From Lachnospiraceae bacterium A2 (lineage in GTDB: Bacteria; Bacillota; Clostridia; Lachnospirales; Lachnospiraceae): a DNA stretch of 64,000 bases. The position numbers and the translations under genes are program-made. The stretch covers positions 2,916,233-2,980,232 of the forward strand of contig KE159636.1 of the NCBI GenBank assembly GCA_000403315.2, written 5' to 3'. Positions 17,906-26,585 of this stretch are shown one piece after another (position 1 is the stretch's first letter; the number at the start of each line of letters is the position of its first letter). The notes under the pieces were generated by a model, which searched no databases, was not told the DNA's origin, and saw only the letters and a list, made by a program, of their open reading frames with translations.

Positions 17906-18055
17906 GACGACACCACTTGCGGGCTGAACGACATGAATTGTATTGGGGATGGCGGGGACGACAGCACCTGCAGCATTACGAATATGAACTGCACCACTGA
18001 GGAAGACGACACAACCTGCAGCTTTACCGATATGAACTGCACGGGAGAGAAATAG
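17855..18055 (+). CDS. 66-residue Cys-rich peptide with a triplicated motif (unrecognised)
   Basis: I do not recognise this family. A 17-residue leader-like segment is followed by three copies of DD-[ST]-TC-x4-x-MNC: DDTTCGLNDMNC, DDSTCSITNMNC and DDTTCSFTDMNC. This gives six Cys, all in CxxxxxxC pairs, in a very acidic background. No signal peptide or membrane segment is seen. Expression signals are strong: TTGTAA-17-TATAAT, then AGGAGGG five bases before ATG. A terminator follows. It could be a metal-binding peptide, a redox peptide linked to ahpC, or a multi-core RiPP precursor; two repeats have CxxxD, as in some thioether-linked ranthipeptides. No maturase is visible nearby, so no function is assigned. 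Confidence 0.75.
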   Translation: MEKKNLDITNMNGMTNDDDTTCGLNDMNCIGDGGDDSTCSITNMNCTTEEDDTTCSFTDMNCTGEK

Positions 18056-18151
18056 AGCCTGTTTGGAAATTGCTTTTCCCGGGATGTACGGCACAATTCC
18101 CAAACACGCTTTTAGTCAGGCTGATTTTTACAATTGAAACATACAGGCAGA

Positions 18152-18193
18152 GCAGGATATTGCCGGGAAGGCGGCAGTATCCTGCTTTTTGCT
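18152..18193 (+). terminator. Terminator behind the peptide gene
   Basis: AGCAGGATATTGCCG pairs with CGGCAGTATCCTGCT (14 of 15), then TTTTT. A weaker stem-loop (GTTTGGAAATTG / CAATTCCCAAAC) lies at about 18068-18110. Confidence 0.75.
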
Positions 18194-18544
18194 TGATAGG
18201 ATTAGGGCGCCAAAAGGGTGCGGCAATGATATGCTCGCTATGTGTTTCTACCAGGACCTGAACTCCACTCCATGCAACCAAAGCCAAAAATTTCCCCAGA
18301 CTAGACTGGCTTAGAGGGTGCAGATGTGCTTCTGGGTTTTCCACAATTAAAACAGAGTTTTCTAATGTTGAAGCCACTAATGCCTGGACAATAATTGGCA
18401 ATACATAAGTAATGCCAAAGCCAGTTGCCGTGGGGAGGTAAAATTCCATGCCCGACAGATGGAACTTCCCCTGGACAAATTCCTGTATCATCGCCAGCCT
18501 TTGCTGGCCGTCAACCACCTGATATTTCCCATCCTCATTTTCAG

Positions 18545-18691
18545 AACAAAGAATCCTGCAAAGCAGGATTCTCCGCCTGCGGCGGGTCGCTTTGCGACAG
18601 ATTTCATACCTGCCGCAGTGCGATAAAAGCTTTTTATTCTATAGGAGAGATACTTTCACGCTTTAGCGCGACAAGGTCTTTCCTATAGAAT
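18545..18691. repeat. Hairpin repeat family 1, copy inside the DUF262 relic
   Basis: X then Y module, almost identical to 12741-12890. It separates the two parts of the DUF262 frame. Confidence 0.85.
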
Positions 18692-18783
18692 AAAAATAAA
18701 ATGCCGGTATGGGAATCCTAAGCATTAATGATTCAATCAATAATGATTTCCTCTTATTGTCTTTCCATACCCGATGCCTTTGA

Positions 18784-18815
18784 TATTACTCCGGCGGTTA
18801 AATGCCGGAGTAATA
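18784..18815. repeat. 12-bp hairpin at the DUF262 break
   Basis: ATATTACTCCGGC-type arm and GCCGGAGTAATA-type arm pair over 12 bp around an 8-nt loop. It supplies the premature stop of the N-terminal fragment. Confidence 0.6.
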
Positions 18816-19041
18816 ACCTGGATTTAATTCAATTAGTCCATCCTCCATAAGCTCCAGCATATATTTTACCGAAAGCATCTGCTGGTCCACCCGTATTTTT
18901 TCTGCATTGAAAGGCTGCCCCTTAAGTTCCTCAGATTCTTCCCCAGCTTCCGTTTCAATTTCATACATATCTTCCAAATCCTTTCTTTCTGCAGCCGCAT
19001 GATTTGCCAAAATACCTTTTGCCATGCCTTCCAGAAGTATC

Positions 19042-19207
19042 CTAGTACCCCATCCAGACAGGAATTAGATTTGTGCTTCGCATGATTCGTGCCAGTGCTA
19101 GGCAAAATTTCAACGGCGATGCGGTGGCATCGTCTAGAAATTTTAACGACACAATGGTGCGGAGCAGGCAGGGAACAAGTCTGATTCCTATCTGGATGGG
19201 GTACTAG
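19042..19207. mobile_element. MITE-like element, 166 bp
   Basis: Terminal inverted repeats of 33 bp begin CTAGTACCCCATCCAGA at both ends (three mismatches). The inside is non-coding with a smaller dyad (GATGCGGTGGCATC). No transposase is present. It sits between comEC and the DUF262 relic. No target duplication beyond the CTAG ends was seen. Confidence 0.75.
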
Positions 19208-19276
19208 CGTGGTTATGTTATTATAGCATAACCCGCTTAGCAATGTTACTGTTTTCTCCCTATACCTGCATATTTC

Positions 19277-21745
19277 CTAAGATTTTGGCAAAAACCACCG
19301 CACCCGGACATCCCCTTCCCGCAGCCAAAAGGATACCTGCCCCAGCTCCGCCGTGCAGAATATCCGGCTCCCTGCCAGCCTGAACCGCTCCAATGCCTCT
19401 TTTCCTGGATGCCCATAGGGATTCCTGCTCCCACAGGAAACCACGGCTGCCTTTGGGGATAGGGCTTCCAAAAACCCCTGGCTGTTGGAGCCATTGGATC
19501 CATGGTGCGCTGCCTTATAAAAATCAATGCCCTTACCGCCCCTTTTGCCCAGCCATGCCAAAAAATCCTGGCTCCCTGCCAGCCGCTGTTCCTCCATAGC
19601 CCCTATATCCCCGGTGAACATCCCGGTAAATCCCTGATATTCCAAGGAAACCACCAGCGAAGCCCCATTCCTGTCTACCGTTTCCCCTGCAGTTTTCTTG
19701 CCGGGTCCTGGATCCCCCAGGCTCTTACCCCAGCTTGCCCCATCCCCTTCTGTCCCCTGTCCCCCGGCTTCTGGATGCCAGACGGTAAATACCGCCTGCC
19801 CCACCCCAAATTCCATCCCCGGGGATACATAGCGCACCTTGCATCCTGCCTTCCTTGCCAAATGCAGCAGCCGTCCGGCTCCCTCGTCCTCCGCCATCCC
19901 TTCCGCTACCACCAGATATTCAATGGGATAGCCTGATTCCAGCAATTCCTCCAGCCCGCTTACATGGTCCTGGTCTGCATGGGATACTACCCACCCCTTG
20001 ACAGAAGCAACGCCTTTGGATTTCAGGAACGGCAGAATCCGGTACTTGCCAACCTGTTTTACGTCGCTGCTCCCCCCATCTATAAAGAAATGTTCCCCTT
20101 CTTCTGTCTGGATAAAAATTCCGTCCCCCTGCCCTACATCCAGCACATGGATCCCAAACCCCTGAGGTTCCCGCAGGAACAGCAGCATCCCAAGAGCTGC
20201 CGCAACGCCCAAAAGCCACCTCCGCCCTGCCCCTCCCGAAAGCAGGTACAGCACAAAAATCAATGCCCCATAATACAGGAAAACCAAGGCAAGCCCCGGA
20301 TCCCCAGCCACAAAGACGGCTCCCGGCAGGCTTAAAATGCCCCGGCAGGCCAATTCATGGAAAGAAAGCATCCAGCCCACCGGGGTAAGGATCATGTACC
20401 CGGCCCGGAGGGAACAGAGCCCTGCAGCCCCTCCCAGCAGGCCGATGGACAGGATAGGGCCAAGAAACGGCAGGATCAGCCCATTTGCCAAAATGCTGTA
20501 GCAGGGCACCTCATAATAAAAATATAAGGACAGGGGCAATGTGGTAAGCTGGATGCAGGTACTGGAAAACATGGTTTCCAGTAATTTCCCCACCCATTTC
20601 TCCCAAAAGAACCCTCCGGGCTCCTCCTGATGCCCTTCCCTGCCCGCCTTCCTTCCCCAAAATACCTCCTTTAAAATCCCTGCAGCCACAGTCACCCCCA
20701 GGACTGCCCCATAGGAAAACAGGAACCCGGCATTACCCAGCACAAATGGGTTCCCCCATACCTGTACCATAGCGCTGACGCCAAGGGCAGTGGCGGAATC
20801 ATAACTATAACCCATTGCCCGGGCAGCCATCCCAAGGCAGAACATGCAGATTGCCCGCACGGTGGAAATTTCCATTCCAGACAGCAGGCCGAAGCTTATC
20901 ACAGCCCCGATGGAACAGAGGGCGCATAGTTTGCCTGGGAATAAGATTTTCTGCAGCAGCCGGTAACACCCTATCCCAAACAGGGAAACATGCAGGCCAG
21001 AGATTGCCAAAATATGGGAAATCCCCGCTTTCTGGTACAAATCTTTCAACTCCCCGTCCAACAGGGACTTATCCCCCAGCGCCATATCTGCCAAAAGCCC
21101 CGCCTGCTTTTCCCCCATGCAGGCCTGGTACACATCCCTGAATTTTTGGCGCAGCTTCCCAAGGGCTGATGCATAACCGCCGCCCTTCTGGACTACCTGC
21201 ACACTATCTTCGGCATACAGGCGGAATTCAGTTTTTTTGCTTTGGAAATATTGTTTTTCGTCGAAATTCCCTTCATTGCGGGAAATTTGGAATGGTGCAT
21301 ACGTTCCGGTACATGTTACTGTATCCCCCGGCTGGATATGCATTTGAGAACTGTAGGCAAACACCTGGTAGCTGGGATAGGCGCTGCCATCCGCAAGCAC
21401 ATAAGTGTCTGCCAGCGTATATAAGCACTGTTCTGGCCTGTCTTCTTTTTTCTGGACTGTCCCTTGTACGGTAATTGTTTCCCCTTCCATAAGGGCGGCT
21501 TCCAGCCTGTCCCGCACCCCTGTTTCTGCCTGAAAATGCCAGTGCCCAAGCCCAAAGGCAAGGGTACAGCACAGGCAGCGGGACAGGATTGCCTTCCCTG
21601 CCCCTTCCTGCCCCCTTGCAATAGCAACACTGGTAAAAAGCAGGAACAACAACTGCAGGGCTGGGAACAAGAATCCCCCATGCTCCCCGGACAGGGTGCC
21701 CAGTATGAAGGAAGCTGACAGGCATACGGCTGCCCGGTTAGCCAT
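19277..21745 (-). CDS. comEC: DNA uptake channel ComEC/Rec2
   Basis: ComEC moves single-stranded DNA across the membrane in natural transformation. The 822-residue product has an N-terminal OB-like external domain, the multi-span competence domain (LADMALGDKSLL, ISHILAISGLHVSLFG) and a C-terminal metallo-beta-lactamase fold (VLDVGQGDGIFIQ, FIDGGSSD, VSHADQDHVSG, KAAHHGS). The GERMN lipoprotein frame overlaps its start by 8 nt, and GGAGG lies six bases before the ATG. It is the last gene of the comEA-RR-HK-GerMN-comEC run. It looks intact, so DNA uptake potential remains, though comEB is absent here. Confidence 0.95.
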   Translation of the reverse strand: MANRAAVCLSASFILGTLSGEHGGFLFPALQLLFLLFTSVAIARGQEGAGKAILSRCLCCTLAFGLGHWHFQAETGVRDRLEAALMEGETITVQGTVQKKEDRPEQCLYTLADTYVLADGSAYPSYQVFAYSSQMHIQPGDTVTCTGTYAPFQISRNEGNFDEKQYFQSKKTEFRLYAEDSVQVVQKGGGYASALGKLRQKFRDVYQACMGEKQAGLLADMALGDKSLLDGELKDLYQKAGISHILAISGLHVSLFGIGCYRLLQKILFPGKLCALCSIGAVISFGLLSGMEISTVRAICMFCLGMAARAMGYSYDSATALGVSAMVQVWGNPFVLGNAGFLFSYGAVLGVTVAAGILKEVFWGRKAGREGHQEEPGGFFWEKWVGKLLETMFSSTCIQLTTLPLSLYFYYEVPCYSILANGLILPFLGPILSIGLLGGAAGLCSLRAGYMILTPVGWMLSFHELACRGILSLPGAVFVAGDPGLALVFLYYGALIFVLYLLSGGAGRRWLLGVAAALGMLLFLREPQGFGIHVLDVGQGDGIFIQTEEGEHFFIDGGSSDVKQVGKYRILPFLKSKGVASVKGWVVSHADQDHVSGLEELLESGYPIEYLVVAEGMAEDEGAGRLLHLARKAGCKVRYVSPGMEFGVGQAVFTVWHPEAGGQGTEGDGASWGKSLGDPGPGKKTAGETVDRNGASLVVSLEYQGFTGMFTGDIGAMEEQRLAGSQDFLAWLGKRGGKGIDFYKAAHHGSNGSNSQGFLEALSPKAAVVSCGSRNPYGHPGKEALERFRLAGSRIFCTAELGQVSFWLREGDVRVRWFLPKS

Positions 21746-22733
21746 TTGGTCCCTCCTCCTCTATAATCACGGTTTCCGTTTCTTCTTCCCGCTGTTCCTC
21801 CTGTGTGCGGGCCTTTTCATCCACATAGTCCAAATCCCGCTCATACATGGTTTCCAGCTTCATTTTTTCCCGGTAAGTGATGGTGCTGTCCCCATTCACT
21901 GCAATCTGCACTTTATTGATATTGGGCAGCTCCGCCAGGGAATTTACAATAGAATAGATCACCACAGGTTCCGCAATCTCATAATTCTGGGTAAGGAACC
22001 CCTCGTTTAAATTCACAAACCCTACCCCGTCCAGCACCGACACGCTTACCAGCTTCGTCCCTTCCGGGATTGCTGCCCGCTTGCCTTTCCCCTCCGGCCC
22101 ATGGAGAAGCTGCTCCATCACCAGTTTTTCTAAGGAAATGTTGCTGCTGTAATGCACCTCCTGAACCTCCGGGATCAGCGCCGTCCCATTCGGGTTGGAA
22201 AAATACAGGGTAATGCTGGCGGTCTGGATGGTATTGATCTGCTCTCCCGGGTTTTCAATAAAGCTTTCCCCCGTCATCAGGCCAATCAGGTTTCCGCTGC
22301 CATCCACCAGCGGGGAATCCCCCACATAAAAAGAAATGCACTCTACCCCTTTTACCTGCGCCAGCGTCCGCACAACGGCGGCGCGGCATAATACCTCGCT
22401 CACATTGTCCATTTCCATATATTCGTTGTTAAAATACAGGTACAGCTGGGCATTTTCCAGCTTCCAGGATTCCAATTTCACTTCTTCCGGGACTGCCTGA
22501 CGGTAATCCTTATGGTCCTCTCTCTGCAGGAGCTTTTCCAAAAATTCCTGTATCTGCCCCTTGTCATCTTCTGCCTTTGGCTCATAGCCGACTGCAACCG
22601 TTTTCGTATTTTCTTTATTCACATAAAAAATATAATATTCGGAGGAATCCTCCCGGCCCTTTCCGCATCCTGTAAGGCCCGCTGCCAGCAGGAACGCCAG
22701 CAGGATGCATAAGTTCTGTGTTCCCCTTCTCAT
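21738..22733 (-). CDS. GerMN-domain lipoprotein (LpqB/GerM-like)
   Basis: A 331-residue lipoprotein. The signal peptide ends in the lipobox LTGC (about residue 23). Two GerMN domains follow (about 70-160 and 190-290: LYLYFNNEYMEMDN and VGFVNLNEGFLTQNYE), then an acidic C-terminal tail. GerMN is found in spore germination protein GerM and in actinobacterial LpqB. The ATG at 22733 has AAGGAGG upstream; an in-frame GTG at 22754 was rejected. It follows a histidine kinase with a 17-nt gap and overlaps comEC. Its neighbours suggest it modulates the kinase (inference). Confidence 0.87.
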   Translation of the reverse strand: MRRGTQNLCILLAFLLAAGLTGCGKGREDSSEYYIFYVNKENTKTVAVGYEPKAEDDKGQIQEFLEKLLQREDHKDYRQAVPEEVKLESWKLENAQLYLYFNNEYMEMDNVSEVLCRAAVVRTLAQVKGVECISFYVGDSPLVDGSGNLIGLMTGESFIENPGEQINTIQTASITLYFSNPNGTALIPEVQEVHYSSNISLEKLVMEQLLHGPEGKGKRAAIPEGTKLVSVSVLDGVGFVNLNEGFLTQNYEIAEPVVIYSIVNSLAELPNINKVQIAVNGDSTITYREKMKLETMYERDLDYVDEKARTQEEQREEETETVIIEEEGPNG

Positions 22734-22750
22734 CCCAGCCTCCTTCCTGC

Positions 22751-24166
22751 TCACACAATATACATCAATGGGATCCGGACGGTAAATACTGTGCCTTCCC
22801 CTTCCTTGCTGTGCGCTTTGATGGCGCCCCGGTGCATCAGGACGGCATTCCTTGTAATGGCAAGCCCAAGGCCCGTGCCGCCAATTTCCCGGGAGTGGGA
22901 CTTATCCGCACGGAAAAACCGCTCGTAAATATGCTCCAATGCTTCTTCCGGTATGCCAATCCCAGAATCTTCTACCCGGACAAAGAAATATTTGTGGTCC
23001 GCATTTAAGGACACATGCACCCACCCTTCCGGCTTGTTGTACTTAATGGCATTTTCTACCAGGTTATTCAGGGCAAGGGAAAGCTTGACCTCGTCCACCT
23101 CTGCGCTGACTGGCCGGAAGCTCTCCAGCACCAGCTCAATGTTCTGCTTTTCTGCAATGGGACGCAGGCGTTTTAAAATCAGTTCCAGCAGCTCATTGAT
23201 ATTCACCACGGAAACATTTAAGGCTCCTGCCGCCTTATCCATTTTCACAAGGGAAAGCAGGTCGTTGATGATTTTATTTTCCCGTTCAATTTCTTCTGCA
23301 ATATCCCCCATAAATTCCTTGTACAGCTCCACTGGGGCATCCCCCTGGGCCAGCAGGGAATCGGCAAGCACCTTCATGGACGTCAGCGGGGTTTTCAGCT
23401 CATGGGACACATTGGACACAAATTCCTGCCTTGAGTCGTCAATTACCCGCATCTTGCCCCACAGTTCGTTGAAGGCGTCGGAAATGGCCTGTGTTTCCGT
23501 ATAATCGGAAATCATCAAGGTTTCCTCGTCCCCCGCCTGCACCCCCTCCAAATATTTCGTCAGTTTCCCAAAGGGGCGCACCAAACGCCCTGACCAAAAC
23601 AGCGCAAACCCAAGGATAATCACCATGCTTGCCAGTTCAAGGATCAGCGCATTGTCCTTTAAGTAGTCATAATTGAGCATAATGCTGTCTGTGGAAACGC
23701 TTACCAGAAGCACCCCAAGGCTTTGCTCCATACCTTCTTTTTTCAGGGGGATAGCCAATTCAATATAACGGTTCTTGGAATCGTACTTGTTAATTTCCTC
23801 CCCCTGGAAGCTTTTTACCACTTCCTCGGAAATAATGGTTTTCCCGGTGTCCAGCTCATAAGTGTCCTTGACAATCTGGAAACTGCTGTTGACAATCAGG
23901 ACCCGGCCGTCGTAAATCGTGGAAAGCATTTCAAGCTGGGCATTGATGACTTCCAAGGAAGTGTCCTTCATATAGTCGTATGTAACTACCTGGTTGCCCA
24001 GAATTTTAGCCTGCCCCAGCACGTCAATGCTCCGGTTGGACACTGCACGGCTCTCATAGCTGAGCAGAATCCCCACCCTGAGCACAATATTGGGGAGAAT
24101 CCCCGCCAATGCCACCAAAAGGAACAGCCGGAATTTCAGGCTGTGTATAAATTTCAGCTTTTTCAT
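22751..24166 (-). CDS. Membrane sensor histidine kinase (WalK/PhoR/MtrB-like)
   Basis: A 471-residue kinase. The first membrane segment is at about 12-33, the extracytoplasmic sensor at about 34-175, the second segment at about 178-197, then HAMP. The H box is FVSNVSHELKTPLTS, the N box NNLVENAIKYN, G1 VEDSGIGIPEE and G2 GGTGLGLAI. It is complete. It is transcribed with the response regulator, whose stop is 15 nt upstream. The signal is unknown; PhoR/WalK relatives sense phosphate or cell-wall state. Confidence 0.92.
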   Translation of the reverse strand: MKKLKFIHSLKFRLFLLVALAGILPNIVLRVGILLSYESRAVSNRSIDVLGQAKILGNQVVTYDYMKDTSLEVINAQLEMLSTIYDGRVLIVNSSFQIVKDTYELDTGKTIISEEVVKSFQGEEINKYDSKNRYIELAIPLKKEGMEQSLGVLLVSVSTDSIMLNYDYLKDNALILELASMVIILGFALFWSGRLVRPFGKLTKYLEGVQAGDEETLMISDYTETQAISDAFNELWGKMRVIDDSRQEFVSNVSHELKTPLTSMKVLADSLLAQGDAPVELYKEFMGDIAEEIERENKIINDLLSLVKMDKAAGALNVSVVNINELLELILKRLRPIAEKQNIELVLESFRPVSAEVDEVKLSLALNNLVENAIKYNKPEGWVHVSLNADHKYFFVRVEDSGIGIPEEALEHIYERFFRADKSHSREIGGTGLGLAITRNAVLMHRGAIKAHSKEGEGTVFTVRIPLMYIV

Positions 24167-24181
24167 CGTCTTCCCTTACCG

Positions 24182-24871
24182 TCAACCGTGATAATAATAC
24201 CCTACGCCCCATTTTGTATGCACATATTTCGGCTCGCTGGGGTTCGCTTCAATTTTTTCCCGCAGGCGGCGCACATGGACGTCCACCGTACGCACGTCCC
24301 CCGGGTAGTCGCTGCCCCATACAAGGTTCAAAAGCTTTTCCCGGCTGTAGACCTTGTTGGGGTTTAGGACCAGAAGCTCCAATAAATCAAACTCCCGGGC
24401 TGTCACATTGATTTCCCTCCCAAGGATAAACAGGCGCCTGCTCTCGCTGTCCAGCTTCAAGTCGCCGTCCTCCACCAGCTTGGGGTTTTCTTTCCCGTGC
24501 TGGTTGGGGGAAGTCCTGCGCATAATCGCCTTAATCCTCGCCTTTACCTCAAGGATGTTAAATGGCTTCGTTATGTAATCGTCCGCCCCGTATTCCAGCC
24601 CAAGTATTTTGTCCATGTCGTCCCCTTTGGCTGTCAGCATGACGACCGGAACGGAAGAAAATTCCCGTATATGCTGACATACTTCAAACCCGTCCATCTT
24701 GGGCAGCATCAGGTCCAGCAGTATCATATCGTAATTCTGCGCTGTGGCAAGCCGCAGGGCTTCTTCGCCGTCATAGGCGCAGTCCACCTCCATGCCGTCT
24801 TGCTCCAAGCTAAACCGGATTCCCTTTACGATTAACTTTTCATCATCCACTACAAGAACTTTCTTCGCCAT
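24182..24871 (-). CDS. OmpR/PhoB-family response regulator
   Basis: A 229-residue two-domain regulator. The receiver has the acidic pair VVDDEK, phospho-acceptor Asp in ILLDLMLPKMDG (about 53), MLTAK and the conserved Lys in YITKPF. The C-terminal winged helix ends VDVHVRRLREKI...VHTKWGVGYYYHG, typical of WalR/PhoP/MtrA. It is the partner of the kinase directly downstream. It starts 10 nt after the comEA stop, so it is transcribed with the competence genes. Confidence 0.93.
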   Translation of the reverse strand: MAKKVLVVDDEKLIVKGIRFSLEQDGMEVDCAYDGEEALRLATAQNYDMILLDLMLPKMDGFEVCQHIREFSSVPVVMLTAKGDDMDKILGLEYGADDYITKPFNILEVKARIKAIMRRTSPNQHGKENPKLVEDGDLKLDSESRRLFILGREINVTAREFDLLELLVLNPNKVYSREKLLNLVWGSDYPGDVRTVDVHVRRLREKIEANPSEPKYVHTKWGVGYYYHG

Positions 24872-24881
24872 AATTTACACC

Positions 24882-25514
24882 TCAGTCAACTTTGATGCTG
24901 TCTTTTATTTTGGAAAAAACACCATCTTTGATTCCTTCTATTTTCATCAAATCCTCAATTTGGCTAAATCCGCCGTGCTGCTCCCGCCACGCAAGGATGC
25001 TCCTTGCCTTGGCTTCGCCAATTCCCGGCAGCGCCATTAATTCTGCTTCTGTGGCAGTATTCAGGCTGACCTTGCCGTCCGCCTGGCCTGCGCTTGGGCT
25101 GGCTGCCCCCTGGCTTGGTTCTTCCCCCTGCCTTGGGATATACACCATCTGCCCGTCGCTTAAGGCTGCCGCTTGGTTCACGGCGCTGCCGTCAGCTTCC
25201 TCCGTCAGGCCCCCGGCAAGCTCCACGGCCTGGAAAATACGGCTGCCCTCGTTCAGCTCATAGACCCCCGGCTTTGCCACTGCGCCGCTTACCTGCACAT
25301 AGATCACCTGCGCCTGGGCATCATCCCCGGGACCGCCGCCCGTCTGGGCAGTATCCTCAGAACCGCCCTTGGGCTGGGACGCATCCCCGGAACCACTGCC
25401 TGCCACTTCCGCATGATCTGTCAGGAAAAAGCCTTCCGGCTCCCTGCCTTTGCACCCGCCTGCCATGGCAAATACCGCCAGCGCTATTATAAAATATATG
25501 GTTTTCTTTTCCAT
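24882..25514 (-). CDS. comEA: Competence DNA receptor ComEA
   Basis: ComEA binds incoming double-stranded DNA outside the membrane. The 210-residue product has a lipoprotein-like signal ending AMAGGC. Then come a Gly/Ser/Asp-rich linker, an SLBB domain (VYVQVSGAVAKPGVYEL-like, about 85-145) and a C-terminal double helix-hairpin-helix (VSLNTATEAELMALPGIGEAKA). GGAGG lies five bases before the ATG at 25514; the frame extends to 25568. Many ComEA proteins use a transmembrane anchor rather than a lipid anchor, so the Cys is worth noting. First gene of the comEA-comEC run. Confidence 0.92.
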   Translation of the reverse strand: MEKKTIYFIIALAVFAMAGGCKGREPEGFFLTDHAEVAGSGSGDASQPKGGSEDTAQTGGGPGDDAQAQVIYVQVSGAVAKPGVYELNEGSRIFQAVELAGGLTEEADGSAVNQAAALSDGQMVYIPRQGEEPSQGAASPSAGQADGKVSLNTATEAELMALPGIGEAKARSILAWREQHGGFSQIEDLMKIEGIKDGVFSKIKDSIKVD

Positions 25515-25685
25515 GCTTTCCTCCATTCTTTGCATTATGCTGCACACCTGCCCCAATTCTATAGGCATAGGATCCAGAATGGCAAGAATGGGAAAGCCTT
25601 ATCCACGAATCTTTTCTATTGTAACGGTATTTGGGATTTATTACAAGAGTATTTCAAAAATATTGAGAAAGTTTTCATATTTTTA

Positions 25686-26120
25686 TCAGGATTCCCATTT
25701 AAACAGGATAATCCCGCCAATACAGACTGCCATCCCAATCACCCTGCGCCACAAAAAAGGCTGCTTGTCCACGCCGAACAGGCCGAACACCTCTATCAGG
25801 TAGGCCACCGCCAACTGGGATATGACAATCAGCATCACCGCCTGCGCTGGCCCTAATGCATCCATGCTCTTTATGACCGTATAAGTGATAAACGCCCCAA
25901 TGACGCCGCCCAGCAGCATATACTTGGGCTGTACCTGCAGGATCCCCGCAAAACTTGACCGGTCCGTAAAGAACCAGCTTACAAGGCAGATTACCAGCGC
26001 TGAAAACTGTACCCAGCTATTGCTGACCCACATGCTGGTGCCTTTCGTCACCTCTGTATTGAATACTCCCTGAACGCTCATCAATGCCCCGGACAGCAGG
26101 GCGATAACTATTCCAATCAT
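25686..26120 (-). CDS. DMT-superfamily small membrane transporter (DUF606/YdcZ type)
   Basis: A 144-residue, five-segment membrane protein of the DUF606 (EamA-like) group. It starts MIGIVIALLSGALMSVQGVFN and continues with the conserved second half (YMLLGGVIGAFITYTVI, AVMLIVISQLAVAYLIEVFG). AGGAGG lies seven bases before the ATG at 26120; the longer frame up to 26285 runs into repeat sequence and was not used. Substrate unknown. A hairpin-repeat array lies upstream. Confidence 0.85.
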   Translation of the reverse strand: MIGIVIALLSGALMSVQGVFNTEVTKGTSMWVSNSWVQFSALVICLVSWFFTDRSSFAGILQVQPKYMLLGGVIGAFITYTVIKSMDALGPAQAVMLIVISQLAVAYLIEVFGLFGVDKQPFLWRRVIGMAVCIGGIILFKWES

Positions 26121-26204
26121 GGTCTTTCCTCCTGGCTGCTTTATTTTTATGTAGGATATACCAAAACTGGGATTTTTATACCAGATGGGCAGGCCGGTTT
26201 TTTT

Positions 26205-26347
26205 ATAACAAAGAATGCGCACAGCGCATTCTCCGCGCGCGAGCGGATTGCGCAGCAATAAATTTCCTCTCCGCGAGCTGCGCATAATTGTTTTTCTCTT
26301 ATAGGAAATCCATACACATTAGCACTTCACAGTAACACGGTATTTCC
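26205..26347. repeat. Hairpin repeat family 1, diverged copy
   Basis: AATGCGC/GCGCATT and GCGCGCGAGC dyads replace module X. Y keeps the outer stem CTTATAGGAAAT / ATTTCCTATAAG but has a different core (AGCACTTCACAGTAACACGG). Confidence 0.7.
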
Positions 26348-26356
26348 TATAAGAGA

Positions 26357-26585
26357 ACAAAGTGGGCAAGCCCACTTCAGCTCCCCTACCCCTCACTCAT
26401 GAGGGGCTTGAACACTTTGCGCGCCGAGCACGGTCGCTTTAGCGACATAGTTCCCCTCGTGCGAGCGCGCATCCTTGCGGAGCATTTTGCTTTATAGGAC
26501 GCAATTTCCTATAAAGGAACAAAGTGGGCAAGCCCACTTCAACTCCCCTACCCCCTCAATCATGAGGGGCTTGGCGTCTACACTC
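26357..26585. repeat. Direct repeat pair beginning AAAGTGGGCAAGCCC
   Basis: Bases near 26357-26411 recur at 26519-26572 with few changes (AAAGTGGGCAAGCCCACTT, then CTCCCCTACCCC and ATGAGGGGCTTG). Each contains the dyad GTGGGCAAGCCCAC. Confidence 0.7.

Larger units (their letters stand above)
18200..18968 (-). pseudogene. Decayed DUF262 (GmrSD-like) / DUF3696 ATPase locus
   Basis: Reading leftward, an N-terminal DUF262-like piece from 18968 (FNAEKIRVDQQML, MLELMEDGLIELNP) stops at a hairpin. Family 1 repeat sequence follows, and the frame resumes at 18540 with YQVVDGQQRLAMIQEF, the DGQQR motif of DUF262. After about 20 more residues it fuses to a DUF3696 ATPase segment: TGFGITYVLPII, VLIVENPEAHLHP (Walker B region) and VLVETHSEHII. 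Walker A is missing. The 3' end runs into a palindromic repeat at about 18195-18220. This is a deletion remnant of a two-gene locus of the kind found among anti-phage or restriction systems. No function remains. Confidence 0.8.

Noticed and set aside
21273..21725. 150-codon minus-strand frame inside comEC
   Set aside because: A shifted-frame shadow of comEC, whose membrane and OB-domain features are in the main frame.
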